From Actinospica durhamensis (GTDB lineage: Bacteria; Actinomycetota; Actinomycetes; Streptomycetales; Catenulisporaceae), in NCBI RefSeq assembly GCF_018139695.1, contig NZ_JAGSOG010000073.1, forward strand, positions 1-33,978: DNA of 33,978 bases, read 5' to 3'. The notes under the pieces were generated by a model. That model saw only the letters and a program-made list of their open reading frames with translations, was not told where the DNA came from and searched no databases. Numbering within the stretch: position 1 is the stretch's first letter; each line of letters begins with the position of its first letter. Shown here piece after piece: positions 15,834 through 23,445 of this stretch. Both the position numbers and the translations under genes were made by a program.

Positions 15834-16337
15834 ACCTCCCTCGCCCCGGCCCGGTCCGCGGGCGACGCCCCCGCCCGGGACGCCGCGCCGGACCTCTCGT
15901 TCCTGCTCGACCACACCAGCCACGTGCTGCGCACCCGGATGTCCGCCGCGCTCGGCGAGATCGGCATGACCGCGCGGATGCACTGCGTGCTGGTCAAGGC
16001 GGCGGAGCAGGAGCGTACGCAGGCGCAGATCGCCGAACTCGGCGATATGGACAAGACGACGATGGTGGTCACCGTCGACGCCCTGGAGCAGGCGGGCCTG
16101 GCCGAACGCCGCCCCTCGCCCACCGACCGCCGCGCGCGCATCATCGTGGTCACCCCGGCCGGCGCCGCGATGGCGGCCCGGAGCCAGGAGATCGTCGACC
16201 GCGTCCACCGCGAGGCCCTCGAATCCCTCCCCGAGCCCACCCGCACAGTCCTCCTCGACGCGCTCGGCGCCCTCGCCGCCGGCCACCTCTCCGTCCCCGA
16301 CGACGCCTCAGCCGGAGTCCGCCGCGCCCGCCAGTGA
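15831..16337 (+). CDS. MarR family transcriptional regulator
   Basis: A 168-residue winged-helix repressor of the MarR family. Helices for dimerisation flank a central DNA-binding core (residues about 60-110: TQAQIAELGDMDKTTMVVTV recognition region, then the wing SPTDRRARIIVVTP with the conserved D-R-R). I start it at ATG 15831 rather than the in-frame ATG at 15813, because only the former matches family length and has GGAG directly upstream. Divergent from the DHA2 exporter, which it probably represses. The C-terminal tail after residue 150 is Ala/Arg-rich and probably disordered. Confidence 0.92.
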   Translation: MTSLAPARSAGDAPARDAAPDLSFLLDHTSHVLRTRMSAALGEIGMTARMHCVLVKAAEQERTQAQIAELGDMDKTTMVVTVDALEQAGLAERRPSPTDRRARIIVVTPAGAAMAARSQEIVDRVHREALESLPEPTRTVLLDALGALAAGHLSVPDDASAGVRRARQ

Positions 16338-16381
16338 CCCGGGCGCACGACCGGACGCGGCGTCAGCCCCCGCTTCTCCGC

Positions 16382-16409
16382 GAACCCGACGATCAGAACC
16401 CGACGATCA
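16382..16409. repeat. Perfect 14-bp tandem duplication
   Basis: GAACCCGACGATCA occurs twice back to back in the 229-base gene-free stretch between the MarR and phosphoketolase genes. Confidence 0.75.
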
Positions 16410-16417
16410 ACTGCGCA

Positions 16418-16463
16418 AGCCGCCACGCGATCGTCGTCACCGGCTCCCGATCGTGTGGCGGCT
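16418..16463. terminator. Bidirectional terminator between MarR and phosphoketolase genes
   Basis: A 16-bp stem (16418-16433 with 16448-16463, one G-U pair) with a 14-nt loop lies between the converging genes. Nothing coding is seen in 16338-16566. Confidence 0.7.
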
Positions 16464-16566
16464 CGCCCCAGCCCAGCGTGATTTCCCCGCGCCGAGGGAC
16501 AGGCGCCGCACGTGCTCCGCGGCGGCTGCGCGTCGGCGGGCGTCGCCGCTGTCTGCTGCCTGCTGC

Positions 16567-18999
16567 CTACTCGAACGGCCAGGCCCAGTCCTTGATCTCG
16601 GGTAGGTCGTCGCCGTGTTCGCGGGTGTACGCACGGGCGCGCAGACGGGAGTCGAGCATCTCCTGGCGCAGGTGGGCGCCGCGGTCGGCGAGGCCGGGGA
16701 CGCGGTCGATGACGTCGATGACGAGGTGGTAGCGGTCGAGGTCGTTGAGCATGACCATGTCGAAGGGGGTTGTGGTGGTTCCTTCTTCTTTGTAGCCGCG
16801 GACGTGGAGGTTCTCGTGGTTGGTGCGGCGGTAGGTGAGGCGGTGGATGAGCCAGGGGTAGCCGTGGTAGGCGAAGACGATGGGCTTGTCCCGGGTGAAC
16901 AGGGCGTCGAACTCGCGGTCGGACAGGCCGTGCGGGTGCTCGGTGTCCGGTTCCAGGCGCATCAGGTCCACGACGTTGACGACGCGGATCTTGAGTTCGG
17001 GGAAGTGCCGGCGCAGGATCGCGGTGGCAGCCAGGGTTTCGAGGGTCGGGATGTCGCCGGCGCAGGCGAGGACGACGTCAGGGTCCTGGCCCGAGTCCGT
17101 CGAGGCCCATTCCCAGATGCCGATGCCGCGGGTGCAGTGCGCGATCGCCTCGTCCATGGACAGCCAGTTGAGCGCGGGCTGCTTGCCGGCCACGATCACG
17201 TTCACGTATTGCTTCGAGCGCAGCACGTGGTCCGCGACCGACAGCAGGGTGTTGGCGTCCGGCGGCAGGTAGACCCGGATGACGTCGGCCTTCTTGTTCA
17301 CGACGTGGTCGATGAAGCCGGGGTCCTGGTGGGAGAAGCCGTTGTGGTCCTGGCGCCAGACGTGTGAGGTCAGTAGGTAGTTCAGGGATGCGATGGGGCG
17401 GCGCCAGGGGATGTGGCGGGTGGTTTTGAGCCACTTGGCGTGCTGGTTGAACATCGAGTCGACGATGTGGATGAAGGCTTCGTAGCAGGAGAAGAAGCCG
17501 TGGCGGCCCGTCAGCAGGTAGCCCTCGAGCCAGCCCTGGCAGGTGTGCTCGGACAGGATCTCCATCACCCGGCCGTCGGCCGCCAGATCCGCGTCGTCGT
17601 CGGGCTCTGTCTCGGCCAGCCAGGTGCGGCCGGTGGCCTCGAGTACCGCGCCGAGCCGGTTCGAGGCGGTCTCGTCCGGGCCGACGAGACGGAAGTTGCG
17701 GTGCGGGCTGTTGCGCACCATCACCTCGCGCAGGAAGGCGCCGAGTACGCGGCAGGCTTCTGATTCGGTGACGCCGTGGGTCTTGGCGTCCACGGCGAAG
17801 TCGCGGAAGTCGGGCATGTCGAGGTCGCGCAGCAACAACCCGCCGTTGGCGTGCGGGTTCGCGCCCATCCGCCGGTCGCCCTCGGGCGCGAGCGCGGCGA
17901 GTTCCGGTCGCAGGGCGCCGGCCGCGTCGAAGAGCTCCTCCGGCTGATACGAGCGCATCCACTCCTCGAGTTGCCGCAGGTGTACCGGGTTCTCGTGCAG
18001 GCCGGACAGCGGCACCTGGTGTGAGCGCCAGTTGCCTTCGGTGCGCTTGCCGTCCACCTCCTTCGGGCCGGTCCAGCCCTTGGGGGAGCGAAAGATGATC
18101 ATCGGCCAGCGTGGGCGCTCGACGGCCTCGGCCGAGGAGTCAGGGTTCGCGCGGGCCGCCTGCTGGATGGCCGCGATCGCGTCCAGGGCCTCGTCCAGCG
18201 CGGCGGCGAAGGCCTGGTGCGCGGCGTCGTGGTCCTCGGGATCGGTGATCTCGACCGTGATCGGGCGGTATCCGTACCCTTCGAAGAGTCGGTCCAGTTC
18301 CTCGCGGGAGATCCGCGCCAGCACCGTCGGGTTGGCGATCTTGAAGCCGTTGAGCTGGAGGATCGGCAGCACCGCGCCGTCACGTGCCGGATTGAGGAAC
18401 TTGTTCGAGTGCCAGGACGCGGCGAGCGGGCCGGTCTCGGCCTCTCCGTCGCCGACCACGCAGCACACGAGCAGGTCGGGGTTGTCGAACGCGGCGCCGA
18501 ACGCGTGCGAGAGCGAATACCCCAGCTCGCCGCCCTCATGGATCGAGCCTGGCGTCTCAGGCGCGACGTGGCTGGGGATGCCGCCGGGGAACGAGAACTG
18601 CCGGAACAGCTTGCGTATCCCGTCCTCGTCGCGCCCGATCGCCGGATAGACCTCGCTGTAGGTGCCCTCGAGGTACGTGTTCGCGACCAGGCCGGGTCCG
18701 CCGTGTCCGGGGCCTGCGATGTAGATCGCGTCCAGGTCGCGGGCGCGGATGGCCCGATTCATGTGCGCGTAGATGAGATTCAGCCCGGGGGTGGTGCCCC
18801 AGTGGCCGAGCAGCCGCGGCTTCACGTGCTCGCCGCTCAGCGGCTCGCGTAGCAGGGGATTGTCGAGCAGGTAGATCTGGCCGACGGACAGGTAGTTCGC
18901 CGCGCGCCAGTAGGCGTCGACGAGGTCGAGCTCGGTGCGGCTGAGCGGTGAACGCGACGGGTGCGGCGCATACGACGGGTGCGGCGGGAGATCGGTCAT
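16567..18999 (-). CDS. Phosphoketolase (xylulose-5-P / fructose-6-P)
   Basis: An 810-residue thiamine-diphosphate enzyme, normal length for phosphoketolases, splitting xylulose-5-phosphate (and often fructose-6-phosphate) with phosphate into acetyl phosphate and glyceraldehyde-3-phosphate (or erythrose-4-phosphate). Landmarks: GHGGPG in the N-terminal domain, [20 protein letters not shown], the cofactor/Mg motif [15 protein letters not shown], the family signature [14 protein letters not shown], and [17 protein letters not shown] in the C-terminal domain. I start it at ATG 18999 ([10 protein letters not shown]). An in-frame upstream ATG at 19056 would put the regulatory box at 19032-19051 inside the gene. 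GATGCT-GGAGAC-ATG and a DevR-like box centred 42.5 bases upstream suggest a DevR-activated, leaderless transcript. The enzyme gives ATP via acetyl phosphate without net NADH production, which suits oxygen-limited survival. Confidence 0.96.
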   Translation of the reverse strand: MTDLPPHPSYAPHPSRSPLSRTELDLVDAYWRAANYLSVGQIYLLDNPLLREPLSGEHVKPRLLGHWGTTPGLNLIYAHMNRAIRARDLDAIYIAGPGHGGPGLVANTYLEGTYSEVYPAIGRDEDGIRKLFRQFSFPGGIPSHVAPETPGSIHEGGELGYSLSHAFGAAFDNPDLLVCCVVGDGEAETGPLAASWHSNKFLNPARDGAVLPILQLNGFKIANPTVLARISREELDRLFEGYGYRPITVEITDPEDHDAAHQAFAAALDEALDAIAAIQQAARANPDSSAEAVERPRWPMIIFRSPKGWTGPKEVDGKRTEGNWRSHQVPLSGLHENPVHLRQLEEWMRSYQPEELFDAAGALRPELAALAPEGDRRMGANPHANGGLLLRDLDMPDFRDFAVDAKTHGVTESEACRVLGAFLREVMVRNSPHRNFRLVGPDETASNRLGAVLEATGRTWLAETEPDDDADLAADGRVMEILSEHTCQGWLEGYLLTGRHGFFSCYEAFIHIVDSMFNQHAKWLKTTRHIPWRRPIASLNYLLTSHVWRQDHNGFSHQDPGFIDHVVNKKADVIRVYLPPDANTLLSVADHVLRSKQYVNVIVAGKQPALNWLSMDEAIAHCTRGIGIWEWASTDSGQDPDVVLACAGDIPTLETLAATAILRRHFPELKIRVVNVVDLMRLEPDTEHPHGLSDREFDALFTRDKPIVFAYHGYPWLIHRLTYRRTNHENLHVRGYKEEGTTTTPFDMVMLNDLDRYHLVIDVIDRVPGLADRGAHLRQEMLDSRLRARAYTREHGDDLPEIKDWAWPFE

Positions 19000-19031
19000 G
19001 TCTCCAGCATCCCGACCGGCGTCGCGCCGGA

Positions 19032-19051
19032 CATGGGCCAAAGGTCCCGTC
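19032..19051 (-). promoter_or_regulatory. DevR-box-like site upstream of phosphoketolase
   Basis: On the minus strand the core reads GGGACCTTTGGCCC (19048 to 19035). It matches 12 of 20 positions of the mycobacterial DevR consensus TTSGGGACTWWAGTCCCSAA, and its core differs by one base from the box before devR. The centre is 42.5 bases before the ATG and 30.5 before the first base of the candidate -10 GATGCT (19011 to 19006). Confidence 0.65.
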
Positions 19052-19100
19052 AGCACCGTGCCGTCGGGCCCGCGTGTCAGTGCTCTTGTGAATACGCCGA

Positions 19101-19135
19101 AGGGGCCTGCGACAGTGGTGCTGTCGCAGGCCCCT
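19101..19135 (-). terminator. Strong terminator after the two-helix membrane protein gene
   Basis: A perfect 15-bp stem AGGGGCCTGCGACAG/CTGTCGCAGGCCCCT with a 5-nt loop lies 20 bases past the stop of the minus-strand gene and should insulate phosphoketolase from it. Confidence 0.85.
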
Positions 19136-19155
19136 GGGCTAGGGCGGCTACTCGG

Positions 19156-19749
19156 TCACTTGGCGTTGAGCCCCGGCTCCAGCAAGGTCGCGGCGGTCTC
19201 CGGGACGGTGACCTTCCGGGCCCGGCGGGCGCTGGAGAGGGCGACGCCCGCGCCGAACAGGGTGACCGCGCCGATGCCGGTGAAGGCGAGGCCGAGCCCG
19301 ATCACCAGGTAGGTGACCTCCCAGGCCTGGTAGGCGGAGAGCAGGGAGCCGCGCAGGGACTCGCCCATGAACGCCGTCTCGCGCTCGCCGGAGAGGGTGG
19401 CCAGGGTCGCGGCGGGGGTGGAGGTGTCGGCCGCGGCGGCCATGTAGGCGGTGGAGACCTGGCTGTAGGTCTTGCCGCCGGTGGCCTCCTTGATGTGGGT
19501 CTCGATCATGTCGGAGAAGGCCTTGGCCTGCGGTCCGGTGCTCACCTGCTGCCCGGCGTAGCCGGCCTCGGCGGCGGGCAGCCCGGCCTTGGCGCTGTCC
19601 GGGAAGCTGATCTGCTGGGCGGTGAGTTGGCTGGTGACCTGGTGCTGTCCGGAGACGCCGACGCCGATCATGACGGGTCCGGCCACGAGCAGGGCCAGGC
19701 CGGTGACGGCGGCGAGGTAGCGGACGAGGGCGCGGGCGGTGTGCAGCAT
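19156..19749 (-). CDS. Two-helix membrane protein of unknown function in the DevR block
   Basis: A 197-residue protein. Helix 1 spans about residues 8-33 ([20 protein letters not shown]). A soluble, mostly helical segment of about 110 residues follows, rich in Ala, Thr, Ser and Gln ([38 protein letters not shown]). Helix 2 spans about residues 149-177 ([20 protein letters not shown]). Both termini are probably cytoplasmic with the middle outside. I do not recognise a named family. The ATG at 19749 follows GAAGGGACC. A longer in-frame extension to 20043 runs antisense through devR and is not credible. Divergent from devR, so the two boxes at 19876-19929 may control both. Confidence 0.75.
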   Translation of the reverse strand: MLHTARALVRYLAAVTGLALLVAGPVMIGVGVSGQHQVTSQLTAQQISFPDSAKAGLPAAEAGYAGQQVSTGPQAKAFSDMIETHIKEATGGKTYSQVSTAYMAAAADTSTPAATLATLSGERETAFMGESLRGSLLSAYQAWEVTYLVIGLGLAFTGIGAVTLFGAGVALSSARRARKVTVPETAATLLEPGLNAK

Positions 19750-19875
19750 GGGGATCGGTCCCTTCGGGTGGCCCGCGGTCGGGCCGGGCGGTGGTGGACT
19801 CACGACTCTTCGATCAGTGCACGAACACCATCCGCCCGGCGGCGGCGCCGCGCCCGAGGCGTGCGCCCCGCGTTC

Positions 19876-19895
19876 CGGCGGACCTTGGTCCCGCG
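19876..19895. promoter_or_regulatory. Distal DevR-box-like site upstream of devR
   Basis: The core GGACCTTGGTCC is a dyad with perfect 5-bp arms. It matches 13 of 20 DevR-consensus positions. The centre is 34 bp upstream of the proximal box, so two dimers could bind on roughly the same face. Confidence 0.55.
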
Positions 19896-19909
19896 CGGCC
19901 CCCGGCGGA

Positions 19910-19929
19910 TTCGGGACCTTCGGCCCGTG
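19910..19929 (+). promoter_or_regulatory. Proximal DevR-box-like site upstream of devR
   Basis: The core GGGACCTTCGGCCC lies within a 20-mer that matches 15 of 20 DevR-consensus positions. The centre is 31.5 bases before the -10 TACGGT (19951-19956), which is followed by GGAGCC and the ATG at 19963. This predicts autoregulation at a position overlapping the -35. Confidence 0.7.
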
Positions 19930-19962
19930 CCGGGCCGGGCGGCCTGCGCCTACGGTGGAGCC

Positions 19963-20685
19963 ATGACGCAGCCGCAGCAGCCGCCGCACCCGACGCGGCC
20001 CGAGCCGACCGGGCCCATCCGCGTGTTCCTGCTCGACGACCACGAGGTGGTCCGGCGCGGGATCAAGGACCTGCTCGAGGTCGAGGGCGAGTTCGAGGTG
20101 GTGGGCGAGGCGTCCACCGCCGCCGAGGCGCTGGCCCGGGTACCCGCGCTGAGCCCGGCCGTGGCGGTGCTGGACGTGCGCCTGCCCGACGGCGACGGCG
20201 TCTCGGTCTGCCGCGAGCTGCGTTCGCGCATGCCCGACCTCGCCTGCCTGATGCTCACCTCGTTCTCCGACGACGAGGCGCTGTTCGACGCGATCATGGC
20301 CGGGGCCTCGGGCTACCTGCTCAAGCAGGTCTCCGGCACCGACCTGGTCGGCGCGGTGCGCACGGTCGCGGCCGGCGGCTCGCTGCTCGACCCGAAGCTG
20401 ACCAACGCCGTGCTGGCCCGGCTGCGCGCGGGGGACCGCAAGGACCCGCTCGCCGCCCTGACCGCGCAGGAGCGGCGCATCCTGGACCTGATCGGCGACG
20501 GGCTGACCAACCGGCAGATCGGCGAGCGGATGTTCCTGGCCGAGAAGACCGTGAAGAACTACGTCTCCTCGCTGATGGCCAAGCTCGGCGTGGAGCGGCG
20601 GGTGCAGGCCGCCGTCCTGGTCTCGGAGCTGCGCGAGTCCGCAGGACCCGGACGCGGCCGGACGGCCCGCGGGCCGAACCGCTGA
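19963..20685 (+). CDS. devR: DevR/OsdR-like NarL-family response regulator
   Basis: A 240-residue two-component regulator. The receiver domain (residues about 18-135) has the acidic pair Asp25-Asp26, phosphoacceptor Asp71 ([13 protein letters not shown]), Thr99 and Lys121 ([12 protein letters not shown], a segment typical of DevR/DosR). The LuxR-type helix-turn-helix spans about residues 165-225 ([20 protein letters not shown], then [20 protein letters not shown]). The DevR/DosR family in mycobacteria and OsdR in Streptomyces activate hypoxia, nitric oxide and dormancy genes. The partner kinase is encoded two genes downstream. Nearby box-like sites suggest it controls its own gene and at least three neighbours. 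The start is chosen at ATG 19963 because the frame further upstream is antisense to another gene. The C-terminal 18 residues are Gly/Arg-rich. Confidence 0.92.
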   Translation: MTQPQQPPHPTRPEPTGPIRVFLLDDHEVVRRGIKDLLEVEGEFEVVGEASTAAEALARVPALSPAVAVLDVRLPDGDGVSVCRELRSRMPDLACLMLTSFSDDEALFDAIMAGASGYLLKQVSGTDLVGAVRTVAAGGSLLDPKLTNAVLARLRAGDRKDPLAALTAQERRILDLIGDGLTNRQIGERMFLAEKTVKNYVSSLMAKLGVERRVQAAVLVSELRESAGPGRGRTARGPNR

Positions 20686-20693
20686 GGCGCTCG

Positions 20694-20717
20694 ACCGGTG
20701 AACCGGTGAACCGGTGA
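20694..20717. repeat. Three tandem ACCGGTGA octamers abutting a DevR-like box
   Basis: Three perfect copies of the 8-bp unit ACCGGTGA, each containing the palindrome ACCGGT, run directly into the box at 20718. They lie just past the devR stop at 20685. Confidence 0.85.
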
Positions 20718-20737
20718 ATCGGGACCAAAGGCCCTAG
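20718..20737 (+). promoter_or_regulatory. DevR-box-like site upstream of the PNPOx-fold gene
   Basis: The core GGGACCAAAGGCCC lies in a 20-mer matching 15 of 20 DevR-consensus positions. The centre is 42.5 bases before the ATG at 20770 and 30.5 before a weak -10 CAGCAT (20758-20763), which is followed by CGGGGT and then the ATG. Confidence 0.7.
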
Positions 20738-20769
20738 GCTCGCGGCGGCCCGAAGCGCAGCATCGGGGT

Positions 20770-21282
20770 ATGAGCACTTCGGATACCAAACCCTTGGCGG
20801 AGATCGCACCGGCGCAGGCCATCGACCTGCTCGCCTCCCGCGAGGTGGGGCGGCTGGTCTACACCCGGCGCGCCCTGCCGGCCATCACCCCGGTCAACTA
20901 CGCGGTGCGCGAGGGCGCGGTCTGGATCTGGACGGCCTCCACGTCCTCGCTGGCCCAGGCCGTGCGCGGGGCCGTGGTGGCCTTCGAGGTGGACGAGATC
21001 GACCGCGAGGCCCGCGACGGCTGGTCGGTGGTGGTCCTCGGCGTGGCCGAGCTGGTGGTCGCCCCGTACGAACTCGAGCAGGCGCGCGAGCTCGGCCCGG
21101 ACCCGTGGGTCTCGGGCCGCCGCGAGCACCTGGTCCGGATCCCGCTGCAGGTCGTGACCGGGCGGCGGATCGGCGCCGCGGTCGCGGATCCGGCGGCGGC
21201 CCCGGCCGCGGCACGGCCGGGCCGGCTCGGCTCCGCGGCCTGGTCCGGTCTGTCCGAACCGCTCGCCCCGGCCGGTCCGTGA
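20770..21282 (+). CDS. Pyridoxamine 5'-phosphate oxidase-fold protein (flavin or F420 type)
   Basis: A 170-residue split-barrel protein. The N-terminal part has the family pattern AIDLLASREVGRLVYTRRAL, PAITPVNYAVREGAVWIWTA and VAFEVDEID...GWSVVVLGVAE, which together form the flavin-binding barrel. Relatives are common in DevR regulons of actinobacteria, where they are thought to be small FMN- or F420-dependent reductases rather than true vitamin B6 enzymes. The C-terminal 30 residues are Ala/Pro-rich and look disordered. It lies between devR and the sensor kinase with its own DevR-like box, and has no good Shine-Dalgarno, in keeping with a leaderless mRNA. Cofactor and substrate are not readable. 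Confidence 0.87.
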   Translation: MSTSDTKPLAEIAPAQAIDLLASREVGRLVYTRRALPAITPVNYAVREGAVWIWTASTSSLAQAVRGAVVAFEVDEIDREARDGWSVVVLGVAELVVAPYELEQARELGPDPWVSGRREHLVRIPLQVVTGRRIGAAVADPAAAPAAARPGRLGSAAWSGLSEPLAPAGP

Positions 21283-21368
21283 CTGCTAGTTTGAGCCTGG
21301 ACGACGAGCGGCCGTATGCCGCGGGTCGGCGTCTTCACCCTGCTGCCCCGGTCGAGCGGAGAGTCTCG

Positions 21369-23129
21369 GTGAGCGACCATCTCGGTGACGAGGTATCCCG
21401 CGTCCTGCCCCAACTGCGCATCGACGAGCTGATCGACGAACTGCAGAGCCGGCTCGCCTCGGTCCGCTCCTCCCGCGACCGGGTACGCCAGCTGCTCGAG
21501 GCCGTGGTCGGCATCGGCAGCGGGCTCGATCTGGAGACGGCGCTGACCCGCATCGTGGAGGCGGCCGCGACCCTGGTGGACGCGCGCTACGGCGCCCTCG
21601 GCGTGCTCGGCGGCGAACAGCGGCTGTCCCGCTTCATCACCGTGGGCCTGTCGGCCGAGGAGATCGAGGTGATCGGCGCCTATCCGACCGGGCACGGCCT
21701 GCTCGGCGAGCTGATCCGGCACCCGGTCCCGCTGCGCACCGAGGACCTCACCCGGCACTCGCGCTCCTACGGCTTCCCGCCCGGGCATCCGCCGATGCAC
21801 ACCTTCCTCGGCGTCCCGATCCGGGTGCGCGAGGAGGTCTTCGGCAACCTCTACATGACCGAGAAGCGCGGCGGCGTGCCGTTCGACGCGGACGACGAGG
21901 CGGTGCTCACGGCCCTGGCCGCGGCCGCGGGCGTGGCCATCGACAACGCCCGCCTGTACGACGAGGCGCGGCGGCGGCAGGGCTGGCTGGAGGCCGCCAA
22001 CGAGCTCACCCGGGGCCTGCTCTCCGGCCGCCCGGTGGGCGAGGTGCTGACCGGCTTCGCCGGCCGGGTCGGCGCGATCGCGCAGGCCGATCTCACCGTC
22101 GTCGCGCTGCCCGACGCCGAGGGCGAGGATCTGCTCGTGGTCGCGGCGGAAGGCCTCGGCGAGCAGCGGCTGCGCGGGCTCGCCCTGCCGATCGACGACT
22201 CCTCGCTCGGCTTGGTCTTCCGGTCCGGCCGGATGCGGCAGGTGGCGAACGCGACGGCCGAGGCGCCGGGCGGGGTCGAGATCGCGCCGGACACCCCGCT
22301 GGGACCGGCCATCCTGGTCCCGCTCGGCGGTCCGGAGCAGGTGCGCGGGGTGCTCGCGGTCGCCCGCGCGGCCGGGGCGGCCGACTTCGCCGGGCCGGTC
22401 CCGCAGCTGGTGTCCGACCTCGCCGGGCAGGCCGCGGTCGTCCTCGAACTCGCCGACCGCCGCCGTGACAGTGAACTGCTTTCGCTCTACGCCGACCGGG
22501 ACCGGATCGGGCGGGATCTGCACGACCTGGCCATCCAGCGCCTTTTCGCCACCTCGATGTCCTTGCAGGGTGCTTACAAGATCACCCAGAAACCGGCCGT
22601 GGCCAAGCGGATCGCGCAGGCGATCACCGATCTGGACGACACCATCAAGGTGATCCGCTCGACCATCTTCGCGCTGCACTCGCACGAGCTCGCCCTCAAG
22701 GACGCGCCCTCGGTGCGGGCGGAGGTACTCGAATGCTGCGAACGGGTGGCCGAGCAGCTCGGCTTCAACCCGTCCGTGCGCTTCTCCGGTCCGGTGGACA
22801 CGCTGGTCTCGGAGGAGGTGGGCGAGCAGCTCGTGGCGGTGCTGCGCGAGGCCCTGTCCAACGCCGCCCGCCACGCCCGGGCCTCGAAGGTGGACGTCGC
22901 GCTCACCGTCGACGGCACCACGGCCACGCTCACCGTGGCCGACGACGGCGTCGGCATCCCGGCCGGCCGCGCCCGCCGCAGCGGCCTGGCCAACCTGGCC
23001 GACCGGGCCGCACGGCTCGGCGGCGGCTTCGCCGTGGCGCCCGGGGTGGACGGCGGCACCGTGCTCACCTGGACCGCGCCCACCGAGGAGGAGGACGAGG
23101 GCGACGGCGACGAGCGGGACGAGGACTGA
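21369..23129 (+). CDS. devS: DevS/DosS-like GAF-GAF sensor histidine kinase
   Basis: A 586-residue cytoplasmic kinase, near the usual DevS length. GAF-1 spans about residues 50-200. It includes SRSYGFPPGHPPMHTFLGVP, where His140 or His144 falls in the region that carries the proximal haem ligand of mycobacterial DevS/DosT. GAF-2 spans about 215-365. The HisKA_3 dimerisation domain has the phospho-acceptor His385 (RDRIGRDLHDLAIQRLF). The HATPase domain has REALSNAARHARASKVDV and VADDGVGIPAGRA. Probable partner of the DevR-like regulator, sensing oxygen, NO/CO or redox state. GTG 21369 is chosen because GGAGAG precedes it and MSDHLGDEVSRVLPQLRIDE looks native. In-frame codons further upstream overlap the PNPOx gene. 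The C-terminus is an acidic D/E/G tail of about 17 residues. Confidence 0.9.
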   Translation: MSDHLGDEVSRVLPQLRIDELIDELQSRLASVRSSRDRVRQLLEAVVGIGSGLDLETALTRIVEAAATLVDARYGALGVLGGEQRLSRFITVGLSAEEIEVIGAYPTGHGLLGELIRHPVPLRTEDLTRHSRSYGFPPGHPPMHTFLGVPIRVREEVFGNLYMTEKRGGVPFDADDEAVLTALAAAAGVAIDNARLYDEARRRQGWLEAANELTRGLLSGRPVGEVLTGFAGRVGAIAQADLTVVALPDAEGEDLLVVAAEGLGEQRLRGLALPIDDSSLGLVFRSGRMRQVANATAEAPGGVEIAPDTPLGPAILVPLGGPEQVRGVLAVARAAGAADFAGPVPQLVSDLAGQAAVVLELADRRRDSELLSLYADRDRIGRDLHDLAIQRLFATSMSLQGAYKITQKPAVAKRIAQAITDLDDTIKVIRSTIFALHSHELALKDAPSVRAEVLECCERVAEQLGFNPSVRFSGPVDTLVSEEVGEQLVAVLREALSNAARHARASKVDVALTVDGTTATLTVADDGVGIPAGRARRSGLANLADRAARLGGGFAVAPGVDGGTVLTWTAPTEEEDEGDGDERDED

Positions 23130-23147
23130 CGGACCCGCCGCGAGGAG

Positions 23148-23217
23148 ACGCGACGAGACGCGAAGGGCCGCGAAGAGCCGCGAAAAGTCGCGGAGGGTCG
23201 CGGCGAGATGTGACGAA
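23148..23217. repeat. Degenerate 10-bp tandem repeat after devS
   Basis: Six to seven consecutive 10-bp units fit NCGCGRMRRG (for example CCGCGAAGAG, CCGCGAAAAG). The period is close to one helical turn. They occupy the first part of the 316-base gene-free stretch 23130-23445, which also holds the DevR-like box at 23363. Confidence 0.75.
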
Positions 23218-23362
23218 TCGGACAGTTGCGCGCGGGACTGCGCCGTTTGTGTGAGGGCGGTCCGGGCGCCCGCGCGGGGACCGGATGGCGAGGCGTCGCC
23301 CCCGGCGGCCACCCCGGCGCTGTGTGGGCCATCCGGGTGAAAAGTCGGCTATATCGGGCACT

Positions 23363-23382
23363 TGTGGTCTTCAGTCCCTATC
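23363..23382 (+). promoter_or_regulatory. DevR-box-like site upstream of the SPW gene
   Basis: The 20-mer matches 15 of 20 positions of the mycobacterial DevR consensus, with a perfect right half TTCAGTCCC. Its centre is 30.5 bases before CACAGT (23403-23408), a weak -10 followed by GGGATT. The predicted transcription start is near 23415, leaving a 31-base leader with a true Shine-Dalgarno. Confidence 0.6.
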
Positions 23383-23445
23383 TGACCGGCGGGTCGGCGC
23401 CGCACAGTGGGATTACGGGACATACCGCGACTAAGGAGAAGCGCG

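Noticed and set aside
18999-19056. Longer phosphoketolase with 19 more N-terminal residues.
   Set aside because: The extension is Arg/Asp-rich, unlike the family start, and would cover the promoter and the DevR-like box.
19744-19757. GGGATCGGTCCC next to the membrane-protein start, read as a further DevR box.
   Set aside because: The half-sites are two bases too close together, and the sequence overlaps the ribosome-binding region.
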